From Acidobacteriaceae bacterium (GTDB lineage: Bacteria > Acidobacteriota > Terriglobia > Terriglobales > Acidobacteriaceae): a stretch of 64,000 bases of DNA. Numbering within the stretch: the first letter of the stretch is position 1; each line of letters starts with the position of its first letter. The translations under genes were made by a program, and so were the position numbers. The notes below the pieces were generated by a model that was not told the DNA's origin, searched no databases, and worked only from the letters and a program-made list of their open reading frames with translations. Where the stretch lies: the NCBI GenBank assembly GCA_903642225.1, contig CAHJWI010000007.1, positions 47,458-111,457 of the forward strand, written 5' to 3'. Shown here piece by piece: positions 1 through 9,569 of this stretch.

Positions 1-2055
1 CTCGATCTCGATTCCTTCGCCATAGTTCCGAATTGAGAGACCCGCTCGATGCACGTGTTCCCACAGTGTGCCGAACTCGGGCTCATCTTCGGGCATTGGC
101 GCGTCATTGCCGCCGTTTAGTGCCCGTCGACCTGGCGCGGGACTGAAGGGGTCGCTGGTCCGCCGCCCACCATAATTCGACGTCCACGCGATATGGAACC
201 AAGGCGTCTCTTCCGCGCCGACCAGCCAACGGTGCCCATCGGCTGACACATCGCTGTCTACATAAAACTGATCGCTCGTGGCAAACTGTTGAGCTAAAGC
301 ATGTGCATTTGGGGTAACGGCGTGAATCTTTGCTCGGGGCGCGCTCGCAAGCCAGCCATGCATACCCCAGCGGGCCAGTGCCGGACTGCCTGCCGCACCC
401 GGAAGGTCCCCGAAGATCTCGTCGAAAGTACGGTTTTCGCGAATAATCAAGAACACATGTTGCACTCTCCGCAAGGTAGACAACCTACTTTTCTCGGTTG
501 CCGTTTCGTCACCAGCCTGGCCCGCTAATTGGAGATGCGCCGTATTGTTGCGAATCACCTGCTTAGTTTCTGCGCCAAGATCATTTCCCGACGGTAGCGC
601 AATTGTGGAAACGCTGCCGAACTCCAGCTCGCCAATGTAGCTCCCGTGATTAGTCGTGAGCGATGCATTCGGGCCTGTGCCCTGGCCTTTGGTGTTTACT
701 ACATAAAGGTTCCCGCCATCCGGCGACACAGCCAAAGCGCTGGGGTACCAGCCGACCGGGAGGTGCCCCAAGACATGTCCGTCCGTCGTGTCGAGTACCG
801 CAACCGCATTAATGCCGGCTTCCGCTACGTACAGCCGGCCGCCACCAGCCGCCAACCCCGCCGGCATCACACCGCGCAACGGCCGTCCCTCCGCATCCTG
901 AAACGTCTTTCCTGAAAATGGAGACAGAGCAATCTCGGACAGCACTCGGCTGCCGTCCCCGGCAAGCACCGCAACTGCATCTTGATGCGCTAAAGTTACG
1001 TACACTCGCCCCTGATACTCGAGCACACCGGTCGGTGAGGCACCGCCTACTACGCCTGTGTTGCCGTCTATCGTCGTACCGAGGCGCAATTTGGCTAACA
1101 GCTTAGCCGTTTTGCCATCTGACACGTCATACGTCCACAGTGAACTGCCACGGGGATCATTCTCGGAACCTAGACCCGGTACGGTATGGCCGTCCACGAC
1201 TGCGCCTTCGCGGGCCTGCTTAGACGGATACCCAAACGCAGGAAATTTTAATCCCGTCTTTAGAAGCGCTTGTGCATCCACACCGGGCACAGTTTGGTAT
1301 TCGAAGAGACCCGAGTTCGTGATGTACAGTCGCGAGCCGTTCCCGGAGCTAGCAACCGCAAATGGATTGGCTCCAGTGGGGACGGACCAAAGTTTGCGCT
1401 GTGACGAAGTATCAATCGCCACCAGACGCCAGTTCCCCTGGTCTATAACGTAGATCCGCTTACCGTCAGGGCTGAGCGTTAGACTTGCCGCGAAGCTATG
1501 CGCATAGGTGGTACTACCCACCACACCATCCAGTGGAATGCGTCCGACACGTCGCCAGTCGCGCGTTGCATAAACGTCTACCGCGCCTGTGTCGCCCGTC
1601 GCGTCGTATAGAAGCGTGCCGTCGGCCGAATAAGCCACACCTGCTAACACTTGCACGTTCGGGTCGCTCTTAACGCCGGGTGGTAACTGCCGCAGCGTCA
1701 CGTGCCGAGCATGGCCTGCCGTGGATTTCACAGCTGCGCCGTCGAGCACGTTAAGCGCGAACGGCCATCCAATAGATGGCAAGGCCACCTGTGCGCCATC
1801 CGGCCGAACCGCAATTGCGAAGGGGTATGGTGCCAAACGTGTCCAGCGACCCGATGGTGTGATGCGCCGACCATTTGGGAGCGTTACAGCCTGCGGTGCC
1901 GCAATCTCAATTTCATTGCGGTTCGTTTCGAGTTGCTGGCGTAATCGCTTGGGCCCGAGGTCGTGCCTAGAAGCAGTCTGACACAGAGCAGAATAGGTAA
2001 ATGCATTGGCCCCGATGCACACAAAGGCAATCACCAGAGGAAACGACACCGTCAT
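1..2055 (-). CDS. YncE-like beta-propeller / phosphoesterase fusion protein (3' end outside window)
   Basis: Reading the minus strand from the ATG at 2055 gives one open frame of 685 codons that leaves the window still open. It starts with a hydrophobic signal-like stretch (MTVSFPLVIAFVCIGANAF). Residues of about 60-500 are propeller-like, with repeated SPDG...YV blades and the hallmark VGWYPSALAVSPDG followed by YVVNTKG. From about residue 535 a phosphoesterase domain begins with VFLIIRENRTFDEIFGD, the metal-binding entry motif of the PF04185/alkaline-phosphatase-like superfamily. The family is a secreted or periplasmic two-domain protein common in Acidobacteria; the substrate is unknown. 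The Shine-Dalgarno is weak (AAGG four bases before the ATG). Codon frame at the 5' end, in the phosphoesterase motif and at position 1 agrees, so no net frameshift is present. The C-terminal half of the esterase domain lies outside. Confidence 0.88.
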   Translation of the reverse strand, partial: MTVSFPLVIAFVCIGANAFTYSALCQTASRHDLGPKRLRQQLETNRNEIEIAAPQAVTLPNGRRITPSGRWTRLAPYPFAIAVRPDGAQVALPSIGWPFALNVLDGAAVKSTAGHARHVTLRQLPPGVKSDPNVQVLAGVAYSADGTLLYDATGDTGAVDVYATRDWRRVGRIPLDGVVGSTTYAHSFAASLTLSPDGKRIYVIDQGNWRLVAIDTSSQRKLWSVPTGANPFAVASSGNGSRLYITNSGLFEYQTVPGVDAQALLKTGLKFPAFGYPSKQAREGAVVDGHTVPGLGSENDPRGSSLWTYDVSDGKTAKLLAKLRLGTTIDGNTGVVGGASPTGVLEYQGRVYVTLAHQDAVAVLAGDGSRVLSEIALSPFSGKTFQDAEGRPLRGVMPAGLAAGGGRLYVAEAGINAVAVLDTTDGHVLGHLPVGWYPSALAVSPDGGNLYVVNTKGQGTGPNASLTTNHGSYIGELEFGSVSTIALPSGNDLGAETKQVIRNNTAHLQLAGQAGDETATEKSRLSTLRRVQHVFLIIRENRTFDEIFGDLPGAAGSPALARWGMHGWLASAPRAKIHAVTPNAHALAQQFATSDQFYVDSDVSADGHRWLVGAEETPWFHIAWTSNYGGRRTSDPFSPAPGRRALNGGNDAPMPEDEPEFGTLWEHVHRAGLSIRNYGEGIEIE

Positions 2056-3294
2056 AAAACCTTGACTGACATTCTTGCGGAGCATGCTCTAAGTGTATTA
2101 GTTCTGCTTCAAAGTAGTTATCTATCTGAACGTCAAAATGCACGGGCACGGTCAATCTCAACCATTGTGAGCACGATTACAGCCGAGCAATTGCCGGCTA
2201 CTATCTCGGGTTCGATTTCGCCATCTTAACTCTGGATGGTGTACTTACAAAGGTCGTTGTAGAGGACTGTCTGGTCGGAAGTTGGTCACTGCCTCGTCGA
2301 CAAGGAATCAGAGTCTTGGATCCGGGACTGCCCTTTCATCGCTTTGAAATGTTTGAATGTCTTAAAATAGCTAGGATCGGGTGCTGGTGGATCACAAGGT
2401 GAGCAGCCCAGCCTATTCAGGATCTCCCTGCGTCCGGCCTCGTCTTTCAATCCACTCTAATTCGAGTGGATTGACTTAGATGAGTGATCTCGAAACCATG
2501 TGATCAATCTTCGCATGAGGGGGCGTCGCCTAGTGCTCGTCGGCATGCCTGGAATCGAGAAGCGTGTCGCCCGCTTCCCACAGTTCTACTGAGGATAGAC
2601 TTTCTCCATGATTTCCGGCCGCTCGATGAAACACAAGTGACCAAGTTGCCTGAGCAACGATGGGTACCCGCTGGGGTTGAACCTACCACACGAGGTACTC
2701 GCGCCCGATATCATCGCCAGCCTCGTGCGGGTGAGCGCGAGAAACTTCCGCTTGCTCTCAGCTCCCTACCCAGGTCGAGCGCATCCTACGCAGAATTCTG
2801 GCGGGACTGGAATCGTACTTGCCGTGCATTTCACTGACCAGCACCTCTTCCACGGTGTATGTCACAGCCGCGTCTCATCAGAGACGAGGTTACCCGGTCG
2901 TCGGCGATCTCTACGTTCCAAATCTTGACAGACACTTATCACAGGAAACCTATCCGCCCTGCTTTAAACGCGTCTGCCTGCTGATCAATGTTGGCGTGAT
3001 TGCATGGTACCCGGGTGCCACCTCGCACGCGGCGCTTTCCCGTCCCTTACTGCCCGCGGCGTGCCAGGCGTTCCCAGCGAGTGCAGCATCGCATCTGGGC
3101 GAATAAAGGTGAGCTGCGTCGTAGAATTTAAGTCTAGGCATGAGCTGGGGCACTTCGCAAAGCGTGGCTCGCAAGCTTCCAATAACCTCTAGGTTCATCG
3201 TCAAGTAAACTCTCTTGCGCGGGAGAAGCAGACACCCTGATAGGAAGGTCGGAAGGCTTTGCGTGCAACCAAGGCTGCGAAGAGCACCTGAGTT
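2056..3294. other. Intergenic stretch without convincing gene
   Basis: About 1.2 kb between two minus-strand genes. Short open frames exist on both strands but none has a Shine-Dalgarno, family motif or consistent codon use. One perfect 9-bp inverted repeat is present at 2449-2472. The stretch may contain eroded coding DNA, but I could not assemble a recognisable protein from any combination of frames. Confidence 0.5.
2449..2472. repeat. Perfect 9-bp inverted repeat
   Basis: AATCCACTC and GAGTGGATT are separated by the six bases TAATTC. It could be an operator or a small hairpin; there is no T tract beside it, so a terminator is not supported. Confidence 0.5.
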
Positions 3295-4389
3295 TTACGC
3301 CGCTTCCCTTATCGGATAGAGGTGGGGAGGTTCGTCGCTTACAGCAGCGATGGCTTGGGTTCCGCGCAGGCGGTTTACGAAACTATTTTCCAGAATGGAG
3401 GCGGCCGCGCATACCAGAAGCGGTATGAGTTCTCCGAAAACTCTGGTTTCTATCAAGATGCCATAACTGAACATGAACACGATCCACACAGGCAAGATCC
3501 AGAGCCACATGCGCAGTCTGGTGTCAGAGATCCTTGCGCGCATGATGATGACCAACGGCAAGAGGAAGCCGCAGGCACTTAACATCTGAGGCCACGCCTG
3601 TGGTGCGATCAGCGATTTCAGATTCCAATCAAAGCGCGGGTAGAACTCCGACGGGTTCTGGTGAAAGTGGTAGCGAACAAACAGAAGCCAACCGAACCAC
3701 GCCAACAACAGGGGGACTACGACTCGTAATGTCTGCCACTGAACAGCCTTTTTCCACACAATCCCCTTGTGTGTGATCGTCTTGTCGATCATATACAGAG
3801 GCAGCAGAAGCAATGTGGTTTCCCGGTTGACAGTCGCCACAAGGAACAAAGCTACAAACCAGAATATGTGCCGACGAAAGTAAATCAGGTACATAGCCCC
3901 TGCAAAGAAGGCCAGGCTTGGAAGATCGTAGATAAAGCGAAAGTTTTGGACTGTATGCAGGATGTAAGTGACCGCGAACGCGACGAGGAACAACGGATAA
4001 ATCAATGGAGTGAAGAGTCGGTAGCGAGAACTTGCTTGATACACCCTCGTAGTGAAGAAACCGGCGAGGAGCAAACAGATCACGTTTACGCCAGCCTGAA
4101 CTATGACCTCGGGTTGAACTGGACGAGGGAACCAAAAGTGCGACACGCCGAACGAAGCTCTGGTGAAATCAAACAGCGCCCTACTATGCGCCGCCCTCAT
4201 CGGCAACAACATGAGACAGCGCCCCTGGAACGGCATGCGCTCAAGGCCAAGTTCGTACAACCGCGTATTAACGTATGGTCGGGTAAGCCACAGATAGCAC
4301 CACGCGAGTTGAATCGTAGCAACGACGAAGAACAGCAAGAGGAGATTTCGCTTGCTCCACAACCTGAGGTGAGTAGTTCTGACTGTCAT
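3295..4389 (-). CDS. Polytopic inner-membrane protein of unknown function
   Basis: A 364-residue hydrophobic protein with roughly eight to ten membrane segments: near the N-terminus (LLLLFFVVATIQLAWCYLWL), around residues 100-120, 130-150, 160-200, 225-245, 270-285 and 295-335. I place the start at the ATG at 4389, which has AGGAGA four bases upstream, rather than at the in-frame codon 18 bases earlier. The overall layout, an aromatic first loop followed by clusters of short helices with a conserved-looking VNRETT stretch after a helix, resembles GT-C-type glycosyltransferase or O-antigen-polymerase-like proteins. I see no diagnostic motif, so function is not assigned. The preceding genes are unrelated and about 1.2 kb away, so it is probably monocistronic. 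Confidence 0.8.
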   Translation of the reverse strand: MTVRTTHLRLWSKRNLLLLFFVVATIQLAWCYLWLTRPYVNTRLYELGLERMPFQGRCLMLLPMRAAHSRALFDFTRASFGVSHFWFPRPVQPEVIVQAGVNVICLLLAGFFTTRVYQASSRYRLFTPLIYPLFLVAFAVTYILHTVQNFRFIYDLPSLAFFAGAMYLIYFRRHIFWFVALFLVATVNRETTLLLLPLYMIDKTITHKGIVWKKAVQWQTLRVVVPLLLAWFGWLLFVRYHFHQNPSEFYPRFDWNLKSLIAPQAWPQMLSACGFLLPLVIIMRARISDTRLRMWLWILPVWIVFMFSYGILIETRVFGELIPLLVCAAASILENSFVNRLRGTQAIAAVSDEPPHLYPIREAA

Positions 4390-4424
4390 CAATCTCCTGC
4401 TTGGCACTTACAATTGAGGCTAGG

Positions 4425-4685
4425 CTAGCGCTTATTCCGTGCGCGGCACTTGCCTTGCGCCATGCGTAATGAGGTGCTCATCACACCGTTGTCCCGGGAA
4501 GCTTCAAGCAACGGCTGGTCATCTTTCGTTTTTGGAACCCTTCTTTTCAGCGTCGACCTAAAGATAGAGAGCACATCTGCAGCGCTCGTCCCCAGTTGAG
4601 CTCGAGCCGCGATGAGACAGTGGCACCCCATGCAGCTTATGTCGTACTCCTCCAGCGCTTTGAGCGCTGGCATGCATTCGGGCAT
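4425..4685 (-). CDS. Hypothetical small protein, weak support
   Basis: An 86-codon frame with AAGG five bases before its ATG. It contains CMGCHC, which includes a CxxCH sequence of the haem-c type, but there is no signal peptide, so the motif may be chance. The frame is open a further 19 codons upstream to a stop without another ATG, which also fits a truncated gene. No family is recognised. Confidence 0.25.
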   Translation of the reverse strand: MPECMPALKALEEYDISCMGCHCLIAARAQLGTSAADVLSIFRSTLKRRVPKTKDDQPLLEASRDNGVMSTSLRMAQGKCRARNKR

Positions 4686-5577
4686 CCGGCCTTGCCCGCG
4701 CAGAAGAAGCGCTTTCGCCCAATGGGCAACAGTTAAGGTGCTTGTACTTCAACGTGAACTGGAGCTCCTAAGCAAGAGCCGTCTCCACAACGATGCCTGT
4801 GGGCGTGAGCGGTCCACGTCAGCAAACGCCTCGGAAGCTGCCCCGCGCGGGTCGCAGCCTGTTCTTCGACAGACAACACCAACTCGGGACATCTTTCGCC
4901 TGCTTCTTGATGCTGACCATTGTGACAAATGTAGTTACAAGCCACTTAGAAAACGCGAGGGAGACGGCACTGACGGATCGAGCTCTGTCCCGAAAGGACG
5001 TGGGCTGAGGTTCGATGGCTCGGACCATGGTTTCCGACGGGAAGAGGAGGAAGCGGCTCCAACCGGATAGACACACACGTCTCGGCAACAGGCCTGCGCT
5101 GAATTATGGGTAGTGCAGCGCCCTCAATGAGCGCTAGCGATCAATAAAATGGTTGGCATGTACCGGCTAAGTGCTTCAGAATGGCGACGCACTTGGTTGT
5201 AGCGAACCGACTGATCGCTGCCGCTCAATCATTTGCTGCCGGATCAGGCATTTTATTTTCATGCCTGGATATGTCGTCTACGTTAACGTCGACCAACTGC
5301 GGCTTGGAACAGAGCAGACCGTCACCACCACCTTTGCAAGATCGGGCTTGTAAAGGATCGCCAAGCGAGACAAATCGTCCTCTCCGCTCGCCACCCTGCT
5401 CTTCGTAGGTGACAGCTCCTTCGGTGCAAGCCAGCTCGCAAGACACCTTGAGAAGAAGTTGCGACATGACACGATGTGTGATCTGTATGTCATCGTGTTT
5501 CCACTGAAGATGCTGGGTAGTCGGCCCGCTCTCCAGATACAGGTAAGGTCTATTGACCAACCTCTAGGGCCTCCAAT
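4686..5577. other. Intergenic stretch with only doubtful frames
   Basis: Several overlapping minus-strand frames (for example 4819-5088 and 5225-5560) are open, but their products have no motif, odd composition and no good ribosome-binding site. No repeat or terminator is evident. I do not call a gene here. Confidence 0.4.
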
Positions 5578-5766
5578 TTAACAAGCGTCTGTAGCCGCTG
5601 TATCTTGCCCAGATTCGTCCTGTTGAACCATTTCAGTGGCTTGCGGCAACGTCGCGTGAAGAAGCGCGGCCGAAAACAGACCGCATCTGCCATCGCTGAA
5701 GGCTATGAGGAGTGCAGTAGGAAAGCGATCTGCACTTACGATGAGCAGCTCCGTATCAGTGTCCAT
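5578..5766 (-). CDS. Small conserved-looking protein, paralogue A
   Basis: A 62-residue protein related to the product of the next gene upstream (5868-6080). Aligned by eye the two share the pattern L-I-x(1,2)-ADR, then an I-x-F-x-DGRC core, an F/Y-S pair, LL and LPQA-x-E. The acidic, Gln/Glu-rich tail is not conserved. There is no signal peptide or membrane segment, so it is probably cytoplasmic. The core resembles the short beta-hairpin proteins of the DUF2442 kind (FxDGR), but that is only a similarity of pattern. No strong Shine-Dalgarno precedes the ATG. The existence of a diverged tandem paralogue is the main argument that the frame is real. Confidence 0.6.
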   Translation of the reverse strand: MDTDTELLIVSADRFPTALLIAFSDGRCGLFSAALLHATLPQATEMVQQDESGQDTAATDAC

Positions 5767-5867
5767 GGCTATAGCTTGACGGAGAAGACAGAGGCTGTTC
5801 TGCTATCCAGCGAACACTTAAACGCTGCTGTCGTCAATCAGCGCAGCGCTAAGCTCCACTAGAACAT

Positions 5868-6080
5868 TCAGATTGCCGAACGGCTTAGCTTCTTCGCTGT
5901 CGAGAGCCACGCTCTATCCTCGGTTCCCTCTCTGTTCTCGTGCAGTTCCTCTGCTTGCGGCAGCATGTCATACAAAAGCTTCGAGGAGTACACGGCGCAG
6001 CGGCCATCGGCGAAAGTCACAATGATGGATCCGTCTAGCCGGTCGGCAGCAATAAGGTGCGGCTTCGCTGGGTCTGACAC
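5868..6080 (-). CDS. Small conserved-looking protein, paralogue B
   Basis: A 70-residue protein starting at a GTG, with AGGGAG about eleven bases upstream. Its central stretch IIVTFADGRCAVYSSKLLYD and LPQAEEL matches the downstream neighbour (5578-5766), showing an old tandem duplication. Function is unknown. It lies about 115 bases from the divergently transcribed Crp/Fnr-type regulator, so the two may share a control region. Confidence 0.65.
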   Translation of the reverse strand: MSDPAKPHLIAADRLDGSIIVTFADGRCAVYSSKLLYDMLPQAEELHENREGTEDRAWLSTAKKLSRSAI

Positions 6081-6196
6081 GTTTCTTCAACTCCCTCTAA
6101 TGACCGCGAGAACTTCCCTCTACCTCGCTAGCTTAGAATAACGACAGTTTCGTATGTCGCATAGACAACATTTGGAAAGAGGTGCATGATCGTTCC

Positions 6197-6928
6197 ATGC
6201 CGGTCAAAGTCGACCTCCAACCTGCCAACTTTACGAACAGGATCCTTCATAGCTTGCCGGCGGATACGCTCCAGCGTCTGCAGTTGCGGAAGGTAGCTTT
6301 GCCGGTTGGCCGGGAGATCGAGTTTCCAAATAACACGATCGACCACCTTTTCTTCCCCGAAACGGGCGTTGCCATGATGACGACGACGTTTGAAGACGGC
6401 TCACAGGTCGAAGTTGGGCTCTTCGGCTACGAGTCCGTCCTCGGCATCTCCGGTCTCATGGGTACGAAGCGGAGCCTCAATCGCGTGTACGTGCTTATAG
6501 CCGGAGAGGGCTTTATCGCTCCCATGGCGACAGCTCAACAGGAGTTCCGACGCTGCAACGACTTTCAAAACTTGACGTTCCGCAATGTGCAGGCTGGACT
6601 TGCTCAGGTTGCCCAAACCGCAGGATGCAACGCCAAGCATGACGTGCAGCAGCGGCTAGCCAGCTGGCTTTTACGTTGCGCCGATCGAGCACAGAGTGAA
6701 ACGCTGCCGGTCTCTCAGGAGGTGCTTGCAACAATGCTGGGCGTTCGGCGTATGAGTACAAACCTTGCCGTAACCGCTTTTAAAGAGTTGGGGCTGATCG
6801 ATCATCGTCGCGGTTTTGTCGAGCTGCTCGATCGAAAGAGAATCGAACAGAAGGCATGCGAGTGTTACCGCGTTGTCCGCCAACACCTGGAAGACGACAG
6901 GGAGTTCGACAGCGGTCAGCATTCTTAG
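6197..6928 (+). CDS. Crp/Fnr family transcriptional regulator
   Basis: A protein of about 243 residues with an N-terminal cyclic-nucleotide-binding-like beta-roll (residues about 20-140: PADTLQRLQLRKVALPVGRE, then IDHLFFPETGVAMM and VEVGLFGYESVLG) and a C-terminal winged helix of the Crp_2 type (about 150-225: QRLASWLLRC, then LATMLGVRRMSTNLA). The FPETG and G-(Y/R)-ES-V-LG wording is typical of a subgroup abundant in Acidobacteria and Alphaproteobacteria whose effector is unknown. It has no Cys cluster for an Fe-S centre, so oxygen sensing as in Fnr is unlikely. The start is ambiguous: GTG at 6182 sits directly on a GAAAGAG sequence, and the ATG at 6197 is 14 bases from it. Confidence 0.88.
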   Translation: MPVKVDLQPANFTNRILHSLPADTLQRLQLRKVALPVGREIEFPNNTIDHLFFPETGVAMMTTTFEDGSQVEVGLFGYESVLGISGLMGTKRSLNRVYVLIAGEGFIAPMATAQQEFRRCNDFQNLTFRNVQAGLAQVAQTAGCNAKHDVQQRLASWLLRCADRAQSETLPVSQEVLATMLGVRRMSTNLAVTAFKELGLIDHRRGFVELLDRKRIEQKACECYRVVRQHLEDDREFDSGQHS

Positions 6929-7224
6929 CTTCATGTACAAAAGGCGGTTTCCAAGGGCTCTGGGAAGAGAGGGAAACGGCTTCATATTTTCCTCGCTTTC
7001 CATCAGACCGGCACTTCCACTGCTGCGCGCGAGCCCGTTTTCTCGCCATCACCGCAGGTTGCCCTCGGGTTCTCTTTGTAGCCTGTCATCTGGCTGTTGG
7101 TCATCACCTTCACCTTGCGCTTATGTCCTGCTGCGCCTTCACGAGCGCGAAAGCGTGGCCAGGCGCTTGTTCTCGACCACTGTAGTGTGGCTGACACGCT
7201 GGTCCTTGCTGAAGATGCGATAGG
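6929..7224. other. Intergenic stretch without recognisable gene
   Basis: Only short frames with no motif occur here. It borders the degraded recombinase and may itself be eroded coding sequence. A 13-base word (GTTCTCGACCACT) occurs in the following region at about 7168 and again at about 7284. Confidence 0.4.
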
Positions 7225-8771
7225 GGAAGAGAGACGCCCTTTGAGCGGACCTCAAGCGGCCGGTCTGCCTCGAAGACGTTCTCGACCACTTGGGAGCAGT
7301 GAACACCGCCAAGCGAAAGTACACGATCCGAACCACGGTCATCTGCCTGCTCATTCGCGCGATGGTGCGAGAGTTTCGGGGCCTTTCCTCCAGACGCATG
7401 GCTTGAGTCGCTGGGAACCGACTACTACGCCTACGTTCGCGTCCATGGTTTTACCGCAAATGCTTGGCACCAGCTCATCGCCATAGCCTACCTGTTTTGT
7501 GGCTTCCGAGAGCTCGGGAGTTTGGGACGGCTTGCATTCCCCGCACTTGCAAGAAAGATCTTCGGCACAGCGGATTTCGATGCTGTGATCGACAAGATGA
7601 AGGCTGACCTCCTTAGTTGGAGCTACTCGCGGAAGGCAACATCTTTGGCCTACGCTGCGCTCTCGCGGAAGCGATGCTCGCATCCCGCAGCCCTCCACGT
7701 TACCGACCTGAAAGCAGAGACATTAAAGCGCCTGTACAGGGACGCTGATGCGAAGATCACCCAACGGGTCTAACCATCCTCTCGTATGTTCTGGTCGCCG
7801 CGGTCTCTTGCAGAAGCCGCTTGGGCGATACGGACAGATCGAGCGCCAGGAGAGCATTGCCCATCGACGTGTCCTCAATGGTGTGCCAGTCGTTTGGCGC
7901 GACTGGTGTGAGCGGTGGTTCGCGACAACGACGCTGCAACCGAGCAGTCGCATAGGCGGCCTGTACCGCCTCCTTAACGCAGGTCGATGGCTTGCCCAGA
8001 GCGGCTACGTCTCAGAACCCGGAGACTGGACCCGCGAAGTCGCCGCAGCTTACGTTGCAACAGTCGGTCGGTCCACCATCGGCCAGTGGTCAACGAGCGC
8101 GGGCACGCGACGCTCACGAGCCGGTCAGCCCATCAAGCCCGCAACGAAAGCGTCGGTACTCACTCCGCTGCGACGGTTCTTCCGGGACTGCCAGGAGTGG
8201 AACTGGATCCCGACACGCTTCAATCCCTACCAGGCGCGTGCGACACCACGCTCCGTCCGCTGCCTCATTGGCCCAGACCCTCGAATCATCCAGGACGGCA
8301 TCTGGGCAAAGCTTCTGTGGGCAGGTCTCAACCTTACCAATCAGGAGCTTTCCAAGCCGAACGACCCGGAAGCGCGTGGCGATGGGCACTTCTACCCGGC
8401 GACCATGGTTAGGCTCTAGCGCTCATGTGGCTGTTCTCTGGGCTGCGCCGTAACGAGATCGCCCGGCTCCGCGTCGGCTGCATCCGCTGGCAGGACGGCG
8501 AGGAGAAGCCGGGCAGCCAGCCGGTGTGCTTCCTGCATGTCCCGGTCAACAAGACTCTATGACCTGGGCCACGGCTATTGCTCTTACGACTTCTTCGACC
8601 AGTGCCCGCATCGCATGGCCTGTGCTCGTGCGACTTCTTCATGCCGAAGTAGTCAAGTAGGGCTCAAAGCATCGAAGCCAAAGCAAACCTGCTCAGGCTG
8701 ACACAGGAGATTCCCTTAATGAAGACGAGCTTCAAGCTGTAGAAGACGGGATTGCCGGCCATGAGAACCTG
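7225..8771 (+). pseudogene. Degraded large tyrosine recombinase/integrase of transposon type
   Basis: Pieces of one long recombinase can be read by changing frame repeatedly: from about 7260 (VLDHLGAVNTAKRKYTIRT), from 7384 (PPDAWLESLGTDYYAYVRV) to 7770, from about 7800 (GLLQKPLGRYGQIERQESIA) to 8416, then MWLFSGLRRNEIARLRVG, the box-I region containing the first catalytic Arg. After VPVNKT (about 8560) the sequence jumps straight to the cysteine-rich tail (LGHGYC...CPHRMAC, then EAKANLLRLTQEIPL and VEDGIAGHENL). The H-x-x-R and tyrosine part of the catalytic domain is therefore missing. The Cys-rich tail and large N-terminus recall TnpB-type recombinases of Tn554-like transposons (from memory). 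At least four frameshifts, one in-frame TAG and a deletion make it inactive. Confidence 0.75.
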
Positions 8772-8887
8772 TCGCCATCCTTTCTTTGCGTCCGGTACCA
8801 ACAATTCCTTGAAGCTTTTCTTTCCCACCTTTTGCGGCTAAGCTGGTCAGACAATTTGAGGAAAACTTATGCGCTTTCTTGGATTGC

Positions 8888-9479
8888 TTATCTTGCTTGC
8901 GGGAAGGCTGCAGAGGCGCTGGCAGCAGCGAGTGCAAAGCAAGCTTGGGGCGTTGCTGCGTACCGTCGAGTTCCAACGGGTTCGAATGCCTCAGCAGAAT
9001 CGTGTTCGATGAACGCAGGGGCCCGACTAGCAGAGTTCCCGATGACAACGACACGATGCGTTGAAGCATTCCTGAGCAGCTTGTTTAGATAAAGAGCGCC
9101 GCCCGCTTCGATATCGAGCGAGATCTCTGCCAAGGCGACCGGCGCAGTTTTTCTCCGCGATCAGGTCACCGAGTTCAGAATGCCATTGGACCTCGCCGCC
9201 CTTCAGCTTTTCCCCATACCACCGGTTGGAGAAGTAGATATAACGCCCTGCTAGGCCTAGATATTCACTCGACGCCACGTCGATCTTGTCGAGTACGTCG
9301 ATGTACGACCGCTGCGCCATCGTCAGAAGGGCTTTGTTTCGTTCCATAAAGCGCAAAATCGAGGGTATCAGCATACGTCTCGCTGTCAGGGACTTGCTCG
9401 TGCAGAGCTTTTTAAGCAAGGGATCGCGCTGTAATGAAATCTGCTTTATCACACTGAAGATCGCAAAAAGCGGCGGCAT
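8888..9479 (-). pseudogene. Unknown gene with apparent frameshift
   Basis: Two minus-strand frames join into one plausible protein if a base is removed from the A5 run at about 9150. The first part (from 9479) reads ...VQWHSELGDLIAE and then the second frame continues KTAPVALAEISLDIEAGG...NKLLRNASTHRVVVIGN to a stop at 8888. No family is recognised. The 5' end is uncertain: no Shine-Dalgarno precedes the ATG at 9479. The lesion is in a homopolymer, so a sequencing error cannot be excluded, but the flanking genes are broken as well. Confidence 0.45.
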
Positions 9480-9569
9480 TCCCAGCGACGTTTTAGCTTT
9501 GCGCGAACAGAAGATTTAAGCGCTCGTTAGAAATGTCACCTCTGTGCCCAAACGACCGGGTGTGGAGTA

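Noticed and set aside
4677..4752. CxxCH haem motif in the small frame at 4425-4685 as a cytochrome
   Set aside because: No signal peptide, no axial ligand context and uncertain frame; a five-residue motif occurs by chance.
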